Below, piece by piece: positions 53,556 to 62,069 of a DNA stretch of 64,000 nucleotides; within the stretch, counting starts at the first letter, position 1, and each line of letters begins with the position of its first letter. The notes under the pieces were generated by a model. The model was not told where the DNA came from and did not search any database. It worked only from the letters and a program-made list of their open reading frames with translations. The stretch is from Gallintestinimicrobium propionicum (GTDB lineage Bacteria; Bacillota; Clostridia; Lachnospirales; Lachnospiraceae), in contig NZ_JAOQJY010000020.1 in assembly GCF_025567525.1 (NCBI RefSeq), positions 4,537-68,536 of the forward strand. The letters are read 5' to 3'. Made by a program: the position numbers and the translations under genes.

Positions 53556-54316
53556 TGGAGACGATGGAAATACGAAAAAAGCGCCGCATTTGTCTGGTGG
53601 TGGCATATGACGGGACAAATTATCAGGGGTGGCAGATACAGCAAAATGGCAATACCATCGAAGCGGAGTTAAACCGTGCGCTGTCTGCCCTGACAAAGGA
53701 ACCAATTGAGGTTTCCGGTGCGAGTCGTACGGATTCCGGTGTTCATGCGCGCTGCAATTACGCGGTATTTGATACCGCTGTCCGGATGCCCGGGGATAAA
53801 TTTTCCTACGCATTGAACCAGCGTTTGCCGGAGGATATCCGGGTTCGAAAATCCTATGAGGTTTCACCGCACTGGCATCCGCGTAAGTGCAGCAGTAAAA
53901 AAACATATGAATACCGGATTTTCAATGACGAATTTCCGGATCCGCTCTGCCGCCTGTATACACATTTTACCTATACAAAGCTGGATATAGACAGGATGAA
54001 TGCGGCAGCAGGATATCTTATCGGAGAGCATGATTTCAAAAGCTTCTGCAGTATTCATACGCAGACGGAGACCACGGTTCGGACGATCACAGATCTTTCG
54101 GTAAAAAAAGAGGGCAGCCTGATCACGATCCGGGTGACCGGTACAGGATTTCTTTATAATATGGTACGGATCATTGCAGGAACGTTGATAGAGGTCGGGA
54201 ACGGCAAATACCCGCCGGAGCATATAAAAGAGATCCTAAAACACTGTGACAGAAGCTGTGCCGGACCGACTGCCCCAGCACGGGGACTGACGCTGGTGGA
54301 GTATGAGTTTTTGTGA
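53555..54316 (+). CDS. truA: tRNA pseudouridine(38-40) synthase
   Basis: 253 residues. Catalytic Asp in SGASRTDSGVHARCN; VAYDGTNYQGWQIQ and GTGFLYNMVRIIAGTLIEVG are family signatures. Modifies U38-U40 of the anticodon arm. Start overlaps the ecfT stop; a second ATG at 53564 is possible. Confidence 0.93.
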   Translation: METMEIRKKRRICLVVAYDGTNYQGWQIQQNGNTIEAELNRALSALTKEPIEVSGASRTDSGVHARCNYAVFDTAVRMPGDKFSYALNQRLPEDIRVRKSYEVSPHWHPRKCSSKKTYEYRIFNDEFPDPLCRLYTHFTYTKLDIDRMNAAAGYLIGEHDFKSFCSIHTQTETTVRTITDLSVKKEGSLITIRVTGTGFLYNMVRIIAGTLIEVGNGKYPPEHIKEILKHCDRSCAGPTAPARGLTLVEYEFL

Positions 54317-54414
54317 TGCAAGGATTTTCAGGACGAAAGGTTTCAGGAATGCAAGACGGTTTGTGACTGCATGAAAAGTGTTGTAAAATAGCGAAAAAAT
54401 CTAATAAAAAAAGA

Positions 54415-54443
54415 TTGACACAAGAGGTTGTGTAGCATATAAT
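54415..54443 (+). promoter_or_regulatory. Promoter of rplM-rpsI
   Basis: TTGACA (54415-54420), 17-base spacer, TATAAT (54438-54443): full consensus. Confidence 0.9.
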
Positions 54444-54449
54444 TATCAA

Positions 54450-54560
54450 ATGTGGCGGTCTGAAAATGTTTTACCTGCCCCGGAAAAGCATTTTATCAAA
54501 AACAGACCTGTATTCGTTCAATTCCCGGTTCGGATACGCGCAGCGAATGACCTGTAGATT
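54450..54560 (+). promoter_or_regulatory. Probable L13 leader RNA
   Basis: About 110 bases between promoter and rplM. GGTCTG (54456) can pair with CAGACC (54504), with CCGG / CCGG-type pairs inside. Firmicutes have a known L13 leader in this place; the match is by position and a rough fold. Confidence 0.5.
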
Positions 54561-54575
54561 GTATGGAGGTACACT

Positions 54576-55004
54576 ATGAAAACATTTATGGCTAACCCGG
54601 CTAAAATTGATAGAAAATGGTATGTAGTAGACGCAGAGGGCAAGACCCTTGGTCGTCTGGCATCTGAAGTAGCTAAAGTACTGAGAGGCAAGAACAAGCC
54701 TGAGTACACCCCTCACGTTGATACCGGCGATTATGTAATCGTTGTGAATGCAGAAAAGATCCATGTAACAGGCAAGAAGCTGGATCAGAAGATTTATTAT
54801 CATCATTCCGACTATGTTGGCGGTATGAAGGATGCAACTCTGAGAGAAAAGCTGAACAAGAAGCCTGAGCAGGTTATTGAGTTAGCAGTGAAAGGAATGC
54901 TTCCCAAGGGACCTTTAGGAAGACAGATGTTCACCAAACTTCACGTTTATGCTGGTCCTGATCACAAGCATGAGGCACAGAAGCCTGAAGTACTGACATT
55001 TTAA
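54576..55004 (+). CDS. rplM: 50S ribosomal protein L13
   Basis: 142 residues. MKTFMANPAKIDRKWYVVDA, then GRLASEVAKVLRGKNKPEYT and MLPKGPLGRQMFTKLHVYAG. Early assembly protein of the large subunit. Ribosome binding site TGGAGG. Confidence 0.97.
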   Translation: MKTFMANPAKIDRKWYVVDAEGKTLGRLASEVAKVLRGKNKPEYTPHVDTGDYVIVVNAEKIHVTGKKLDQKIYYHHSDYVGGMKDATLREKLNKKPEQVIELAVKGMLPKGPLGRQMFTKLHVYAGPDHKHEAQKPEVLTF

Positions 55005-55033
55005 CTAAAGGATCGAAAAGGAGGAATTAGAAA

Positions 55034-55429
55034 ATGGCTAACGCAGCAAAATATTACGGAACTGGAAGAAGAAAAAGCTCCATTGCCAGAGTATACCTGG
55101 TACCCGGCAACGGCAATGTGACAATCAATAAAAGAAGCATTGATGAGTATTTCGGTCTGGAAACTCTGAAAGTAATCGTTCGTCAGCCTCTGACAGCTAC
55201 TGATACAGCTGACAAGTTCGACGTTCTCGTTAATGTTAAGGGCGGCGGCTACACCGGTCAGGCTGGTGCAATCCGTCACGGTATCGCAAGAGCACTGCTG
55301 GAAGCAGATGCAGACTTCAGACCTGTTCTGAAGAAAGCTGGCTTCCTGACACGTGATCCTCGTATGAAGGAAAGAAAGAAATACGGCCTCAAAGCCGCTC
55401 GTCGCGCACCTCAGTTCAGCAAGCGATAA
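55034..55429 (+). CDS. rpsI: 30S ribosomal protein S9
   Basis: 131 residues, MANAAKYYGTGRRKSSIARV, and the invariant C-terminal APQFSKR that touches the P-site tRNA. The reading frame is intact although a mobile element begins just downstream. Confidence 0.97.
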   Translation: MANAAKYYGTGRRKSSIARVYLVPGNGNVTINKRSIDEYFGLETLKVIVRQPLTATDTADKFDVLVNVKGGGYTGQAGAIRHGIARALLEADADFRPVLKKAGFLTRDPRMKERKKYGLKAARRAPQFSKR

Positions 55430-55450
55430 TCTACAGCTTAAAAATGCTAA

Positions 55451-55488
55451 AAAAGCCCGGAAATACGCCATTTTCCGGGCTTTTTCTA
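55451..55488 (+). terminator. Terminator after rpsI
   Basis: AAAAAGCCCGGAAA / TTTCCGGGCTTTTT, 14-bp perfect stem with an 8-base loop. It works in both directions and separates host genes from the element. Confidence 0.93.
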
Positions 55489-55554
55489 TGCCTAAAATCA
55501 CCTGATTCCGATGGTGAAATTTGAGGAAATTTGACTTCAAATTAGCCCATTTTA

Positions 55555-55615
55555 ATGGGTTTACCATGGGTTTACGGCCTATTTTTGAGCCTAATGGGTG
55601 GGAAAATGGGTTTAC
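55555..55615 (+). repeat. Three direct repeats ATGGGTTTAC near the element's left end
   Basis: Exact copies at 55555, 55566 and 55606 (spacing 11 and 40). Short direct repeats close to an end are typical arm-binding sites of tyrosine integrases. The whole stretch 55489-55764 has no gene. Confidence 0.6.
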
Positions 55616-55764
55616 AGAAGGCCATTTTGGAGGGGGAATTAGCCCTATATCCTTGACAGATTTTCGGTAAAAATCCGGCTGAAATGGAATGAAAAACAGT
55701 GTCAGGATCGTTTGGCGAGTCCTGACGAATTCTGCAAAAAAATAATATCAGGTATCCTGTTACA

Positions 55765-55818
55765 TAGAGCCTTGGCTCATTCTTTGAAAACGAGAATGGG
55801 TCGAGGCTCTATTTTTTT
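55765..55818 (+). terminator. Terminator or attenuator before the KilAC gene
   Basis: TAGAGCCTTGGCTCATTCT / AGAATGGGTCGAGGCTCTA, interrupted 19-base arms, followed by TTTTTTT. It is 45 bases upstream of the first element gene and may attenuate its expression. Confidence 0.75.
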
Positions 55819-55862
55819 CGCCCGAAATCCGGCGAGACAAATTTGAGTAGGAGGTAACAGGT

Positions 55863-56723
55863 ATGACGGATTTCAATCAGAAGACCCATGACACCGATGT
55901 GGGCAGTCATGGCGGACAGTCGAGGCAGATGACGGAGGTGTTCGAGANNNNNNNNNNNNNNNNNNNNNNNNNNNNNNNNNNNNNNNNNNNNNNNNNNNNN
56001 NNNNNNNNNNNNNNNNNNNNNNNNNNNNNNNNNNNNNNNNNNNNNNNNNNNNNNNNNNNNNNNNNNNNNNNNNNNNNNNNNNNNNNNNNNNNNNNNNNNN
56101 NNNNNNNNNNNNNNNNNNNNNNNNNNNNNNNNNNNNNNNNNNNNNNNNNNNNNNNNNNNNNNNNNNNNNNNNNNNNNNNNNNNNNNNNNNNNNNNNNNNN
56201 NNNNNNNNNNNNNNNNNNNNNNNNNNNNNNNNNNNNNNNNNNNNNNNNNNNNNNNNNNNNNNNNNNNNNTCTCCCGTCCATCCGAAAGCATGGTGTGTAT
56301 ATGAGCGATTCCATTTTGGATCAGGTGATTCAGCATCCGGAGGTCATCTACACCCTGGCACAGGAGCTTGTAGCCGAGAGGGAGCAGCTTGAGGGTATCC
56401 GCAAACAGCTGGATGCGGCACAGCCCAAGGCAGACTACTTCGATACCTTTGTGAACTCGGAGGATTGTACCTGCATCCGGAATTTCTGTAAGGAAATCGG
56501 AATCCAGGAGAAGACGGCAGTGGCTCTCTTACTGGATCATCGCTATCTGTACCGCAGTCCGAGTGGCTGGCTGATGCCTTTTGCAGACAAATCTGCAAGG
56601 GGCTATTTTATTGTCCGGGATTGCTACGGCAGAAGCGGAAAACTGGTGCAGCAGACGAGAGTGACCTGCAAGGGAAAGAATCATCTCTTCAAGTTGTTTA
56701 AGAAATGGGGTGTGATCGAATGA
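55863..56723 (+). CDS. Phage antirepressor KilAC domain protein, with assembly gap
   Basis: 28 residues are seen before the gap (55948-56269) and about 151 after it. The C-terminal part (QPKADYFDTFVNSEDCTCIR, GYFIVRDCYG, KNHLFKLF) is a KilA-C domain as in phage antirepressors. The N-terminal BRO/Rha-type part is hidden. The frame continues across the gap if its 322-base length is right. Common first gene of this element type. Confidence 0.7.
   Translation: MTDFNQKTHDTDVGSHGGQSRQMTEVFEXXXXXXXXXXXXXXXXXXXXXXXXXXXXXXXXXXXXXXXXXXXXXXXXXXXXXXXXXXXXXXXXXXXXXXXXXXXXXXXXXXXXXXXXXXXXXXXXXXXXXXXXXXXXLPSIRKHGVYMSDSILDQVIQHPEVIYTLAQELVAEREQLEGIRKQLDAAQPKADYFDTFVNSEDCTCIRNFCKEIGIQEKTAVALLLDHRYLYRSPSGWLMPFADKSARGYFIVRDCYGRSGKLVQQTRVTCKGKNHLFKLFKKWGVIE
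55948..56269. other. Assembly gap (322 N)
   Basis: Unknown sequence inside the KilAC gene. Confidence 1.
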
Positions 56724-56887
56724 CGCTTTTTACAGAGGGACGCCTTCAGGCGTTTGAACGCATGATGCAGGATACCGGCAAATACCATCGCCGGGAGGAC
56801 AGCGAAGATCGTCCGCGCAAATGTCCGAAGAAAAAAGCGGAGCCTGCGAAAAAGGATGGTGAGCACCATGCCGGTATTCAGGGTTGA
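56720..56887 (+). CDS. Small basic element protein of unknown function
   Basis: 55 residues, MTLFTEGRLQAFERMMQDTG, then a charged RREDSEDRPRKCPKKKAEPA stretch. ATG overlaps the preceding stop (ATGA), and its end overlaps the next gene by 20 bases, so it is translationally embedded. No family recognised. Confidence 0.55.
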   Translation: MTLFTEGRLQAFERMMQDTGKYHRREDSEDRPRKCPKKKAEPAKKDGEHHAGIQG

Positions 56888-57542
56888 GAAAAACAGCAAT
56901 TACACAACGATGTGCAATTACCACTTGCGGGATCAGAGTCTCAGCCTGAAAGGGAAAGGACTTCTCTCCATGCTGCTCAGTTTGCCTGACACATGGAACT
57001 ATTCGGTACGGGGATTATCTTCGATTACGCCGGACGGCGTAGATGGAGTGCTTACGGCTTTGAAGGAGCTGGAGCGTCTTGGGTATCTGGAAAGGAACCA
57101 GCAGCGTGAGAGTAACGGTCGGATGGGCAGAGCGGAGTATGTGATTTATGAGATGCCAAGGAAAAAGCCGTGTTCGGAATCACCGTGTACGGAAAAGCCG
57201 TATACGGTAAATCCGGATACGGACACACCGGTTACGGAAAATCCCGCGCAATTAAGTACTAATAGAACAAGTACTGAAACAATCAATAAAAGAGAGAAGA
57301 AGGAAATCCAGCATCGGTATGGCTCATACGGAAATGTTCTTCTCTCCGATACGGAATACGGCAAGCTCCGGCAGGAGTTCCCAGGAGATTATCAGATGCG
57401 GGTTGAACGGCTCTCTGAGTATATGGCTTCCACCGGCAGGAGCTACAAAAATCACCTTGCCACAATCCGGAGCTGGGCAAAGAGAGAAAAGCCGAAGTAT
57501 AACCCGGCAGACTACACATTTGAGGAAGGAGACAGCCTATGA
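56868..57542 (+). CDS. HTH protein of the replication-initiator (RepA-like) type
   Basis: 224 residues. N-terminal winged HTH (about 1-90: MPVFRVEKNSNYTTMCNYHL, then SLKGKGLLSMLLSLPDTWNY, LERLGYLERNQQRE), a Pro/Thr-rich linker of near-repeats (CSESPCTEKPYTVNPDT), and a C-terminal helical domain of the DUF6017 type. ATG 56868 is the usual start; an in-frame ATG at 56856 is possible. With the DnaC-like ATPase it probably supports replication of the excised element. Confidence 0.72.
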   Translation: MPVFRVEKNSNYTTMCNYHLRDQSLSLKGKGLLSMLLSLPDTWNYSVRGLSSITPDGVDGVLTALKELERLGYLERNQQRESNGRMGRAEYVIYEMPRKKPCSESPCTEKPYTVNPDTDTPVTENPAQLSTNRTSTETINKREKKEIQHRYGSYGNVLLSDTEYGKLRQEFPGDYQMRVERLSEYMASTGRSYKNHLATIRSWAKREKPKYNPADYTFEEGDSL

Positions 57543-58384
57543 GCGACATGGTGCCTGAAGTATTGAATGCGGCGTTGGATTCGCTCTTTACGCCGAAAGA
57601 ACCCGGAGAGCAGGAATACCAGGGCGTGGACGGACTGCTGTATTGCCGGAACTGTCATACTCCGGTGCAGTGCAGGGTAAAGCTCTGGGGCAGAGACAAG
57701 ATTGTTCCCTGCCTTTGCAGATGCCAGCAAGAAGCGATGGCGGAAAAGAAACGCCAGGATGAGCTGGTGGAGCGGCAGCGCAAAATCAGGCAGCTGAAGG
57801 CAACGGGAATTCAGGAAAAGCATCTTCTGGAATGGAATTTTGCCGTTGCAGAAGATAATAAGGATATCCAGATGGCAAAACGCTATGTGGAGCAGTGGAA
57901 AAAGGTCAAGGCTGAAAACCTTGGCCTTTTGTTATGGGGAGATGTCGGAACTGGAAAGTCCTTTGTGGCGGCATGTATTGCCAATGCGCTGCTGGATCAG
58001 GGCATTCCGGTTTTGATGACGAACTTCTCCAAAATCCTGAACCAGATGGGTGCCATGTATTCGGAAGAACGATACCGGTATATCGCTTCGTTTTCTAATT
58101 ATTCTTTGTTGATTCTGGATGATCTGGGGATAGAGCGCAGCACCGAATATGCGTTGGAGCAGGTCTACGCTGTCATTGATGAGCGGTACAAGTCCGGGCT
58201 TCCGGTCATTATCACAACCAATCTGAAGATTGCAGAAATCCGCAATCCGCAGGATGTGGCATACGCCCGGATTTACAGCAGGATTCTGGAAATGTGTACG
58301 CCGGTGCGAATCAGCGGAGAGGACCGCAGAAAAAGCATTGGAAAAGAAAAACAGCAGGTCGTTAAGGAGGTACTTGGTCTATGA
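57539..58384 (+). CDS. DnaC/IstB-like ATP-binding protein
   Basis: 281 residues. N-terminal Cys cluster (CRNCHTPVQC, CLCRC; about 38-63), then an AAA+ ATPase: Walker A GDVGTGKS (about 138-145), Walker B SLLILDDLGIE, sensor Asn in IITTNL. Helicase-loader type. Four-base overlap with the HTH gene. Confidence 0.82.
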   Translation: MSDMVPEVLNAALDSLFTPKEPGEQEYQGVDGLLYCRNCHTPVQCRVKLWGRDKIVPCLCRCQQEAMAEKKRQDELVERQRKIRQLKATGIQEKHLLEWNFAVAEDNKDIQMAKRYVEQWKKVKAENLGLLLWGDVGTGKSFVAACIANALLDQGIPVLMTNFSKILNQMGAMYSEERYRYIASFSNYSLLILDDLGIERSTEYALEQVYAVIDERYKSGLPVIITTNLKIAEIRNPQDVAYARIYSRILEMCTPVRISGEDRRKSIGKEKQQVVKEVLGL

Positions 58385-58527
58385 AGTGCAAGGCAAAAAA
58401 GGCGTTTTTCGCAGGTAAGAATGACATCTATCACCGCTGGAAGGAGGTTAAGAAGCTGAATGGCAAAAGCAAAAACCAGTATTACAACAGAAAACCGCAG
58501 TGGCTCAGCTGCCGACGCTGCGGCTAA
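58381..58527 (+). CDS. Possible small basic protein overlapping parB
   Basis: 48 codons: MKCKAKKAFFAGKNDIYHRW to QWLSCRRCG, very basic with a C-terminal CxxC. ATG overlaps the ATPase stop (ATGA). It contains the parB ribosome binding site and overlaps parB by 68 bases in another frame, so it may serve as a coupling leader. Confidence 0.4.
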   Translation: MKCKAKKAFFAGKNDIYHRWKEVKKLNGKSKNQYYNRKPQWLSCRRCG

Positions 58528-59371
58528 GGAGCAGCGGACGGAGATGCCGCTTTCTGACCTGCATCCCTTTGAAGGGCATCCCTTTAAGGTGCTGGACGAT
58601 GAGCTGATGGAACAGACCGTGGAGAGCATCAAGCAGATCGGTGTGGTATCACCGCTGATTGTACGGCCTGATCCGGAAGGCGGATTTGAAATCCTTTCGG
58701 GACACCGCAGGCTTCATGCAGCGCAGCTGGCAGGTTTGGAGAAAGTGCCGGTCATCGTCAAGGAAATGGATGATGATGCGGCAATCATCTTTATGGTGGA
58801 CAGCAACTTGCAGCGGGAGAATATTCTTCCCAGCGAGAGAGCGTTTTCCTACAAGATGAAGCTGGAAGCAATCAAACATCAAGGTGAACGGGGAGAGGAA
58901 ACTTCATCCCAAGTTGGGATGAAGTTGCAATCCCTTGATATTGTCGGGCAAGAAGCTGGCGATAGCCGTAATCAGGTTCATCGCTATATCCGCCTTACCA
59001 ACCTGATTCCAGAAATTCTGGATATGGTGGATGAGAAGAAAATCGCCTTCAATCCGGCGGTAGAGCTGTCTTATCTGAAGCCATCTGAACAGAAAGAATT
59101 TCTGGAGGCTATGGACTATGCACAGGCATCTCCATCCCTGTCGCAGGCGCAGCGGCTGAAAAAGCTCTCGCAGGAGGGCGGCTGCACCTTGGATGCCATG
59201 TGTGAAGTAATGAATGAAATCAAAAAGGATGAGCTTGACCATGTGACGATTAAAAACGAGGTTCTTCGGAAGTATTTCCCGAAATCCTATACGCCGAAGC
59301 AGATGCAGGACACGATTATCCGGCTGCTGGAAAAGTGGCAGCGAAGTAAACAACGAGATATGGAACGATAA
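58460..59371 (+). CDS. parB: ParB/RepB/Spo0J family partition protein
   Basis: 303 residues. ParB N-terminal domain with SGHRRLHAAQLAGLEKVPVI (nucleotide-binding region) and NLQRENILPSERA, then the HTH domain (about 130-185, GDSRNQVHRYIRLTNLIPEI). No parA is adjacent. Element ParB proteins may bind near the origin of transfer or act as regulators. Ribosome binding site AAGGAGG 12-13 bases before the ATG. Confidence 0.85.
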   Translation: MAKAKTSITTENRSGSAADAAAKEQRTEMPLSDLHPFEGHPFKVLDDELMEQTVESIKQIGVVSPLIVRPDPEGGFEILSGHRRLHAAQLAGLEKVPVIVKEMDDDAAIIFMVDSNLQRENILPSERAFSYKMKLEAIKHQGERGEETSSQVGMKLQSLDIVGQEAGDSRNQVHRYIRLTNLIPEILDMVDEKKIAFNPAVELSYLKPSEQKEFLEAMDYAQASPSLSQAQRLKKLSQEGGCTLDAMCEVMNEIKKDELDHVTIKNEVLRKYFPKSYTPKQMQDTIIRLLEKWQRSKQRDMER

Positions 59372-59381
59372 GGAGATTTTT

Positions 59382-59888
59382 ATGATGATGAACTTTAAGA
59401 AGAATCAGAACAACGCAGTGTGCAGTATGGACTGCAAGAACTGTCCGAACGGTGCATCGCAGCCCAATCCGATGGATGATCCCAAGTTTGAGAAGTCCAT
59501 TGCGATGCTTCATAACTGGCTGATGCTGGAGGCAATCCGTGAAGATCACCCGAAGGAGCGCATTGTGATGGTGATCCTGCCGGGGGCTGGCGGCGAACTT
59601 CTAACCGAGGCTGGCAGTCGAGACATCTTTGAGGATGTTTATGATGAGATGGAGGCTGATCTGGTGGCAGATGGGGAACTGCTTCTCCATTATGATAAGA
59701 GCGATGTGATCGAGACTGACAGAACCCGCTATCTGCTGGGAGCTGCGGAAGTTTCGGAAATCGACCAGAACGGCAACGAATGCAGCATCAATCTGTTTAC
59801 GCTGGAACGCACCATCGACTATGTGAACGAGAACCTGACGGTGGTTTCCATTGGCGGCGAGTTGGTTCCAGCACTGCGCCTGATCTAA
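59382..59888 (+). CDS. Conserved element protein of unknown function
   Basis: 168 residues. N-terminal Cys cluster C14-C18-C21 (CSMDCKNCPNG), the rest acidic with alternating strands (IVMVILPGAGGELLTEAGS, LFTLERTIDYVNENLTVVSI). The three leading ATG codons leave the exact start open. No family recognised with confidence. In line with parB and the next gene. Confidence 0.6.
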   Translation: MMMNFKKNQNNAVCSMDCKNCPNGASQPNPMDDPKFEKSIAMLHNWLMLEAIREDHPKERIVMVILPGAGGELLTEAGSRDIFEDVYDEMEADLVADGELLLHYDKSDVIETDRTRYLLGAAEVSEIDQNGNECSINLFTLERTIDYVNENLTVVSIGGELVPALRLI

Positions 59889-59898
59889 GGAGGTGCCT

Positions 59899-60534
59899 AT
59901 GAAGAAATTTGATGTGGAGATTACAGAGACTCTCCAGAGAAAGGTTTCCGTGGAAGCTGCCTCACAGGAAGATGCGGAACGCATGGTGACGCAGGCGTGG
60001 AACAATCAGGACTATGTTCTGGATTCCGGCGATTTCACTGGTGTGGATTTCAAGACCGTTGGAGAACATGAATTGGCAGAGACCAGGACAATGGATGTGC
60101 TGCTGGTACAGCCCAATGCCTATCCGAAGAAAATCAGTGTTGGCACGGAGCTGGAAGATTTGCAGGCCATGGTCGGCGGCGATATTGAAGTCACCTATCC
60201 ATTTGAGGATGAAGTGGCCATTATTCTGAATGAATCCGGCAAAATCAATGGTCTGCCGCTGAACCGTGCGATTTACACCGAAGACGGGGATATGCAGGAC
60301 ATTTATGCCGGTGATTTTCTGGTGGTAGGGCTGACAGAGGATGACTTTGGTTCTCTGACTTCGGAGCAGATGCAGAAATTTGAGGAACAGTTCCATCAGC
60401 CCCAGATGTTCGTTCGTATGGGCCGCAGCATCATGGCGATTCCGGTTCCGGATGACATGGTGAAGAAGATGGAGGAAAAGGCTGCAAAGCCCCAAGAAAA
60501 GAGCAAACCTGCACCGGACCGGGACAGTTTGTAA
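59899..60534 (+). CDS. DpnD/PcfM- and DUF3846-like element protein
   Basis: 211 residues. First ~55 residues (MKKFDVEITETLQRKVSVEA, then ASQEDAERMV) resemble DpnD/PcfM; the middle (DVLLVQPNAYPKKISVGTEL to DIYAGDFLVVGL) resembles DUF3846; the C-terminus is Lys/Pro-rich. Role in transfer is not known. Ribosome binding site AAGGAGGTG. Confidence 0.65.
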   Translation: MKKFDVEITETLQRKVSVEAASQEDAERMVTQAWNNQDYVLDSGDFTGVDFKTVGEHELAETRTMDVLLVQPNAYPKKISVGTELEDLQAMVGGDIEVTYPFEDEVAIILNESGKINGLPLNRAIYTEDGDMQDIYAGDFLVVGLTEDDFGSLTSEQMQKFEEQFHQPQMFVRMGRSIMAIPVPDDMVKKMEEKAAKPQEKSKPAPDRDSL

Positions 60535-60552
60535 GGAAGGAGGCGGAGATTC

Positions 60553-61035
60553 ATGCAGGAAGAAGTTGAAAATCGTACCGTCAATCTGGCAATCAGCACC
60601 ACGAAATTGACCTTTCGCACCATCGTGAATGGCTATAATGCGTGGAAACGGCACCATCAGGCAAAGGTGGCTCAGAAAACAGCGCAGCTGCCGGTTGGAA
60701 AGCAGAGCATCAAAGAACTGATCGGTCAGAATCAGGGAGTCAGCAGTATCCCCATTGAGAAAACGGATTTGAAAGGCTTTGAACAGGTGGCACGGAAATA
60801 TGGTGTGGATTATGCCATTACGAAAGACCAAAATGTAATGCCACCCAAGTACACGGTGTTCTTTAAGGCGAAGGATGCGGATGCACTGACTTCCGCTTTT
60901 GAGGAATTCACCAACCGAAAGCTGAAAACAAAGGAAAAACCGAGTGTTCTGGAGCAGCTTAACAAGCTCAAAGAGCTGGTTGCTGCAATTCTTCCGGATA
61001 AGGTTCGTCACAAAAGTCAGGAGCGTGATCTATGA
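60553..61035 (+). CDS. PcfB family protein
   Basis: 160 residues. VNLAISTTKLTFRTIVNGYN and FEQVARKYGVDYAITKDQN fit PcfB (DUF3801), named after the pheromone-responsive plasmid pCF10 and usually encoded just before the coupling protein. Four-base overlap with virD4. Confidence 0.8.
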   Translation: MQEEVENRTVNLAISTTKLTFRTIVNGYNAWKRHHQAKVAQKTAQLPVGKQSIKELIGQNQGVSSIPIEKTDLKGFEQVARKYGVDYAITKDQNVMPPKYTVFFKAKDADALTSAFEEFTNRKLKTKEKPSVLEQLNKLKELVAAILPDKVRHKSQERDL

Positions 61036-61982
61036 GTAATAAGACAAAGAAGCAGCTGCTCCTGAACCTGCCGTACTTCATTGCCGGTCTTGTATGTACC
61101 AATCTGGGAGAAGCGTGGAGAATTGCCGAGGGCGCAGACATGTCTGAAAAGCTCCTCGGCTTTCTTTCTGCCCTGGGTGCAGCCTTTTCCAATCCGATGC
61201 CAAGTCTGCATCCGATGGATTTGCTGATTGGTGTGTGCTGCGGAGCGGGTTTGCGGCTTGCTGTGTACCTGAAAGGCAAAAATGCCAAGAAATATCGCCA
61301 TGGCATGGAGTATGGCTCTGCTCGTTGGGGTACGCAGAAAGACATCGAACCGTTTGAAGATCCAGTGTTTGCAAACAATGTGATTCTGACCCGGACGGAG
61401 CGGCTGATGATGGGCAACCGCCCGAAGAATCCGGCAAATGCCCGAAACAAAAACGTGCTGGTGGTGGGCGGCTCCGGCAGCGGCAAGACCCGGTTTTGGC
61501 TTAAACCCAATCTTTTACAATGCCACAGTTCCTATGTGGTCACTGACCCGAAAGGCGATATCGTAATCGACTGCGGCCAAGCCCTTTTGAAGAACGGATA
61601 CAGTATCCGGATTTTCAATACTATCAATTTCAGAAAGTCGATGCATTATAATCCCTTCGCGTATATTCACAGCGAAAAGGATATTTTGAAGCTGACCACA
61701 ACCCTCATTGCCAACACCAAAGGGGACGGCAAGGCCGGTGACGAATTCTGGACGAAGGCAGAGACCTTGCTGTATTGTGCTTTGATTGGTTATATCCACT
61801 ATGAGGCACCGCTGGAAGAGCAGAACTTTGCAACACTGATTGAATTCCTGAATGCGATGGAAGTACGCGAGGATGATGAAACCTTTCAGAATCCAGTGGA
61901 TCAGATGTTTGAAGCTCTGAAAAAGAAAAAACCGAACCACTTTGCTGTCCGCCAATATGCCAAGTTCAAGCTGGCGGCGGGT
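61032..61982 (+). pseudogene. virD4: VirD4/TraG-type coupling protein, cut by a nested element
   Basis: 317 codons of an expected ~600. Two N-terminal membrane segments (NLPYFIAGLVCTNLG; LLIGVCCGAGLRLAVYL), Walker A VVGGSGSGKTRF (about 144-155), TDPKGDIV, FNTINFRKSMHYNPFAYI. The conserved segment FKLAAG ends at 61982; what normally follows (KTAKSILIS-like) is replaced by foreign sequence. Walker B and the rest are missing from the window, so no functional coupling protein can be made from this copy while the insert is present. Confidence 0.85.
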
Positions 61983-61991
61983 GTTGTATGC

Positions 61992-62033
61992 TCTAAAAGA
62001 CTTCTTAATCAAGCGGTTGGGAAGTCTCTTAGA
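61992..62033 (+). repeat. Inverted repeat at the nested element's left end
   Basis: TCTAAAAGACTTC and GAAGTCTCTTAGA, 13-base arms with one mismatch, 16 bases apart. No T-run follows. It lies within 10-50 bases of the insertion point, where recombinase binding is expected. Confidence 0.6.
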
Positions 62034-62069
62034 ACACACAACCTAAAACCGAAGAAAGGAGCGCAAGTT

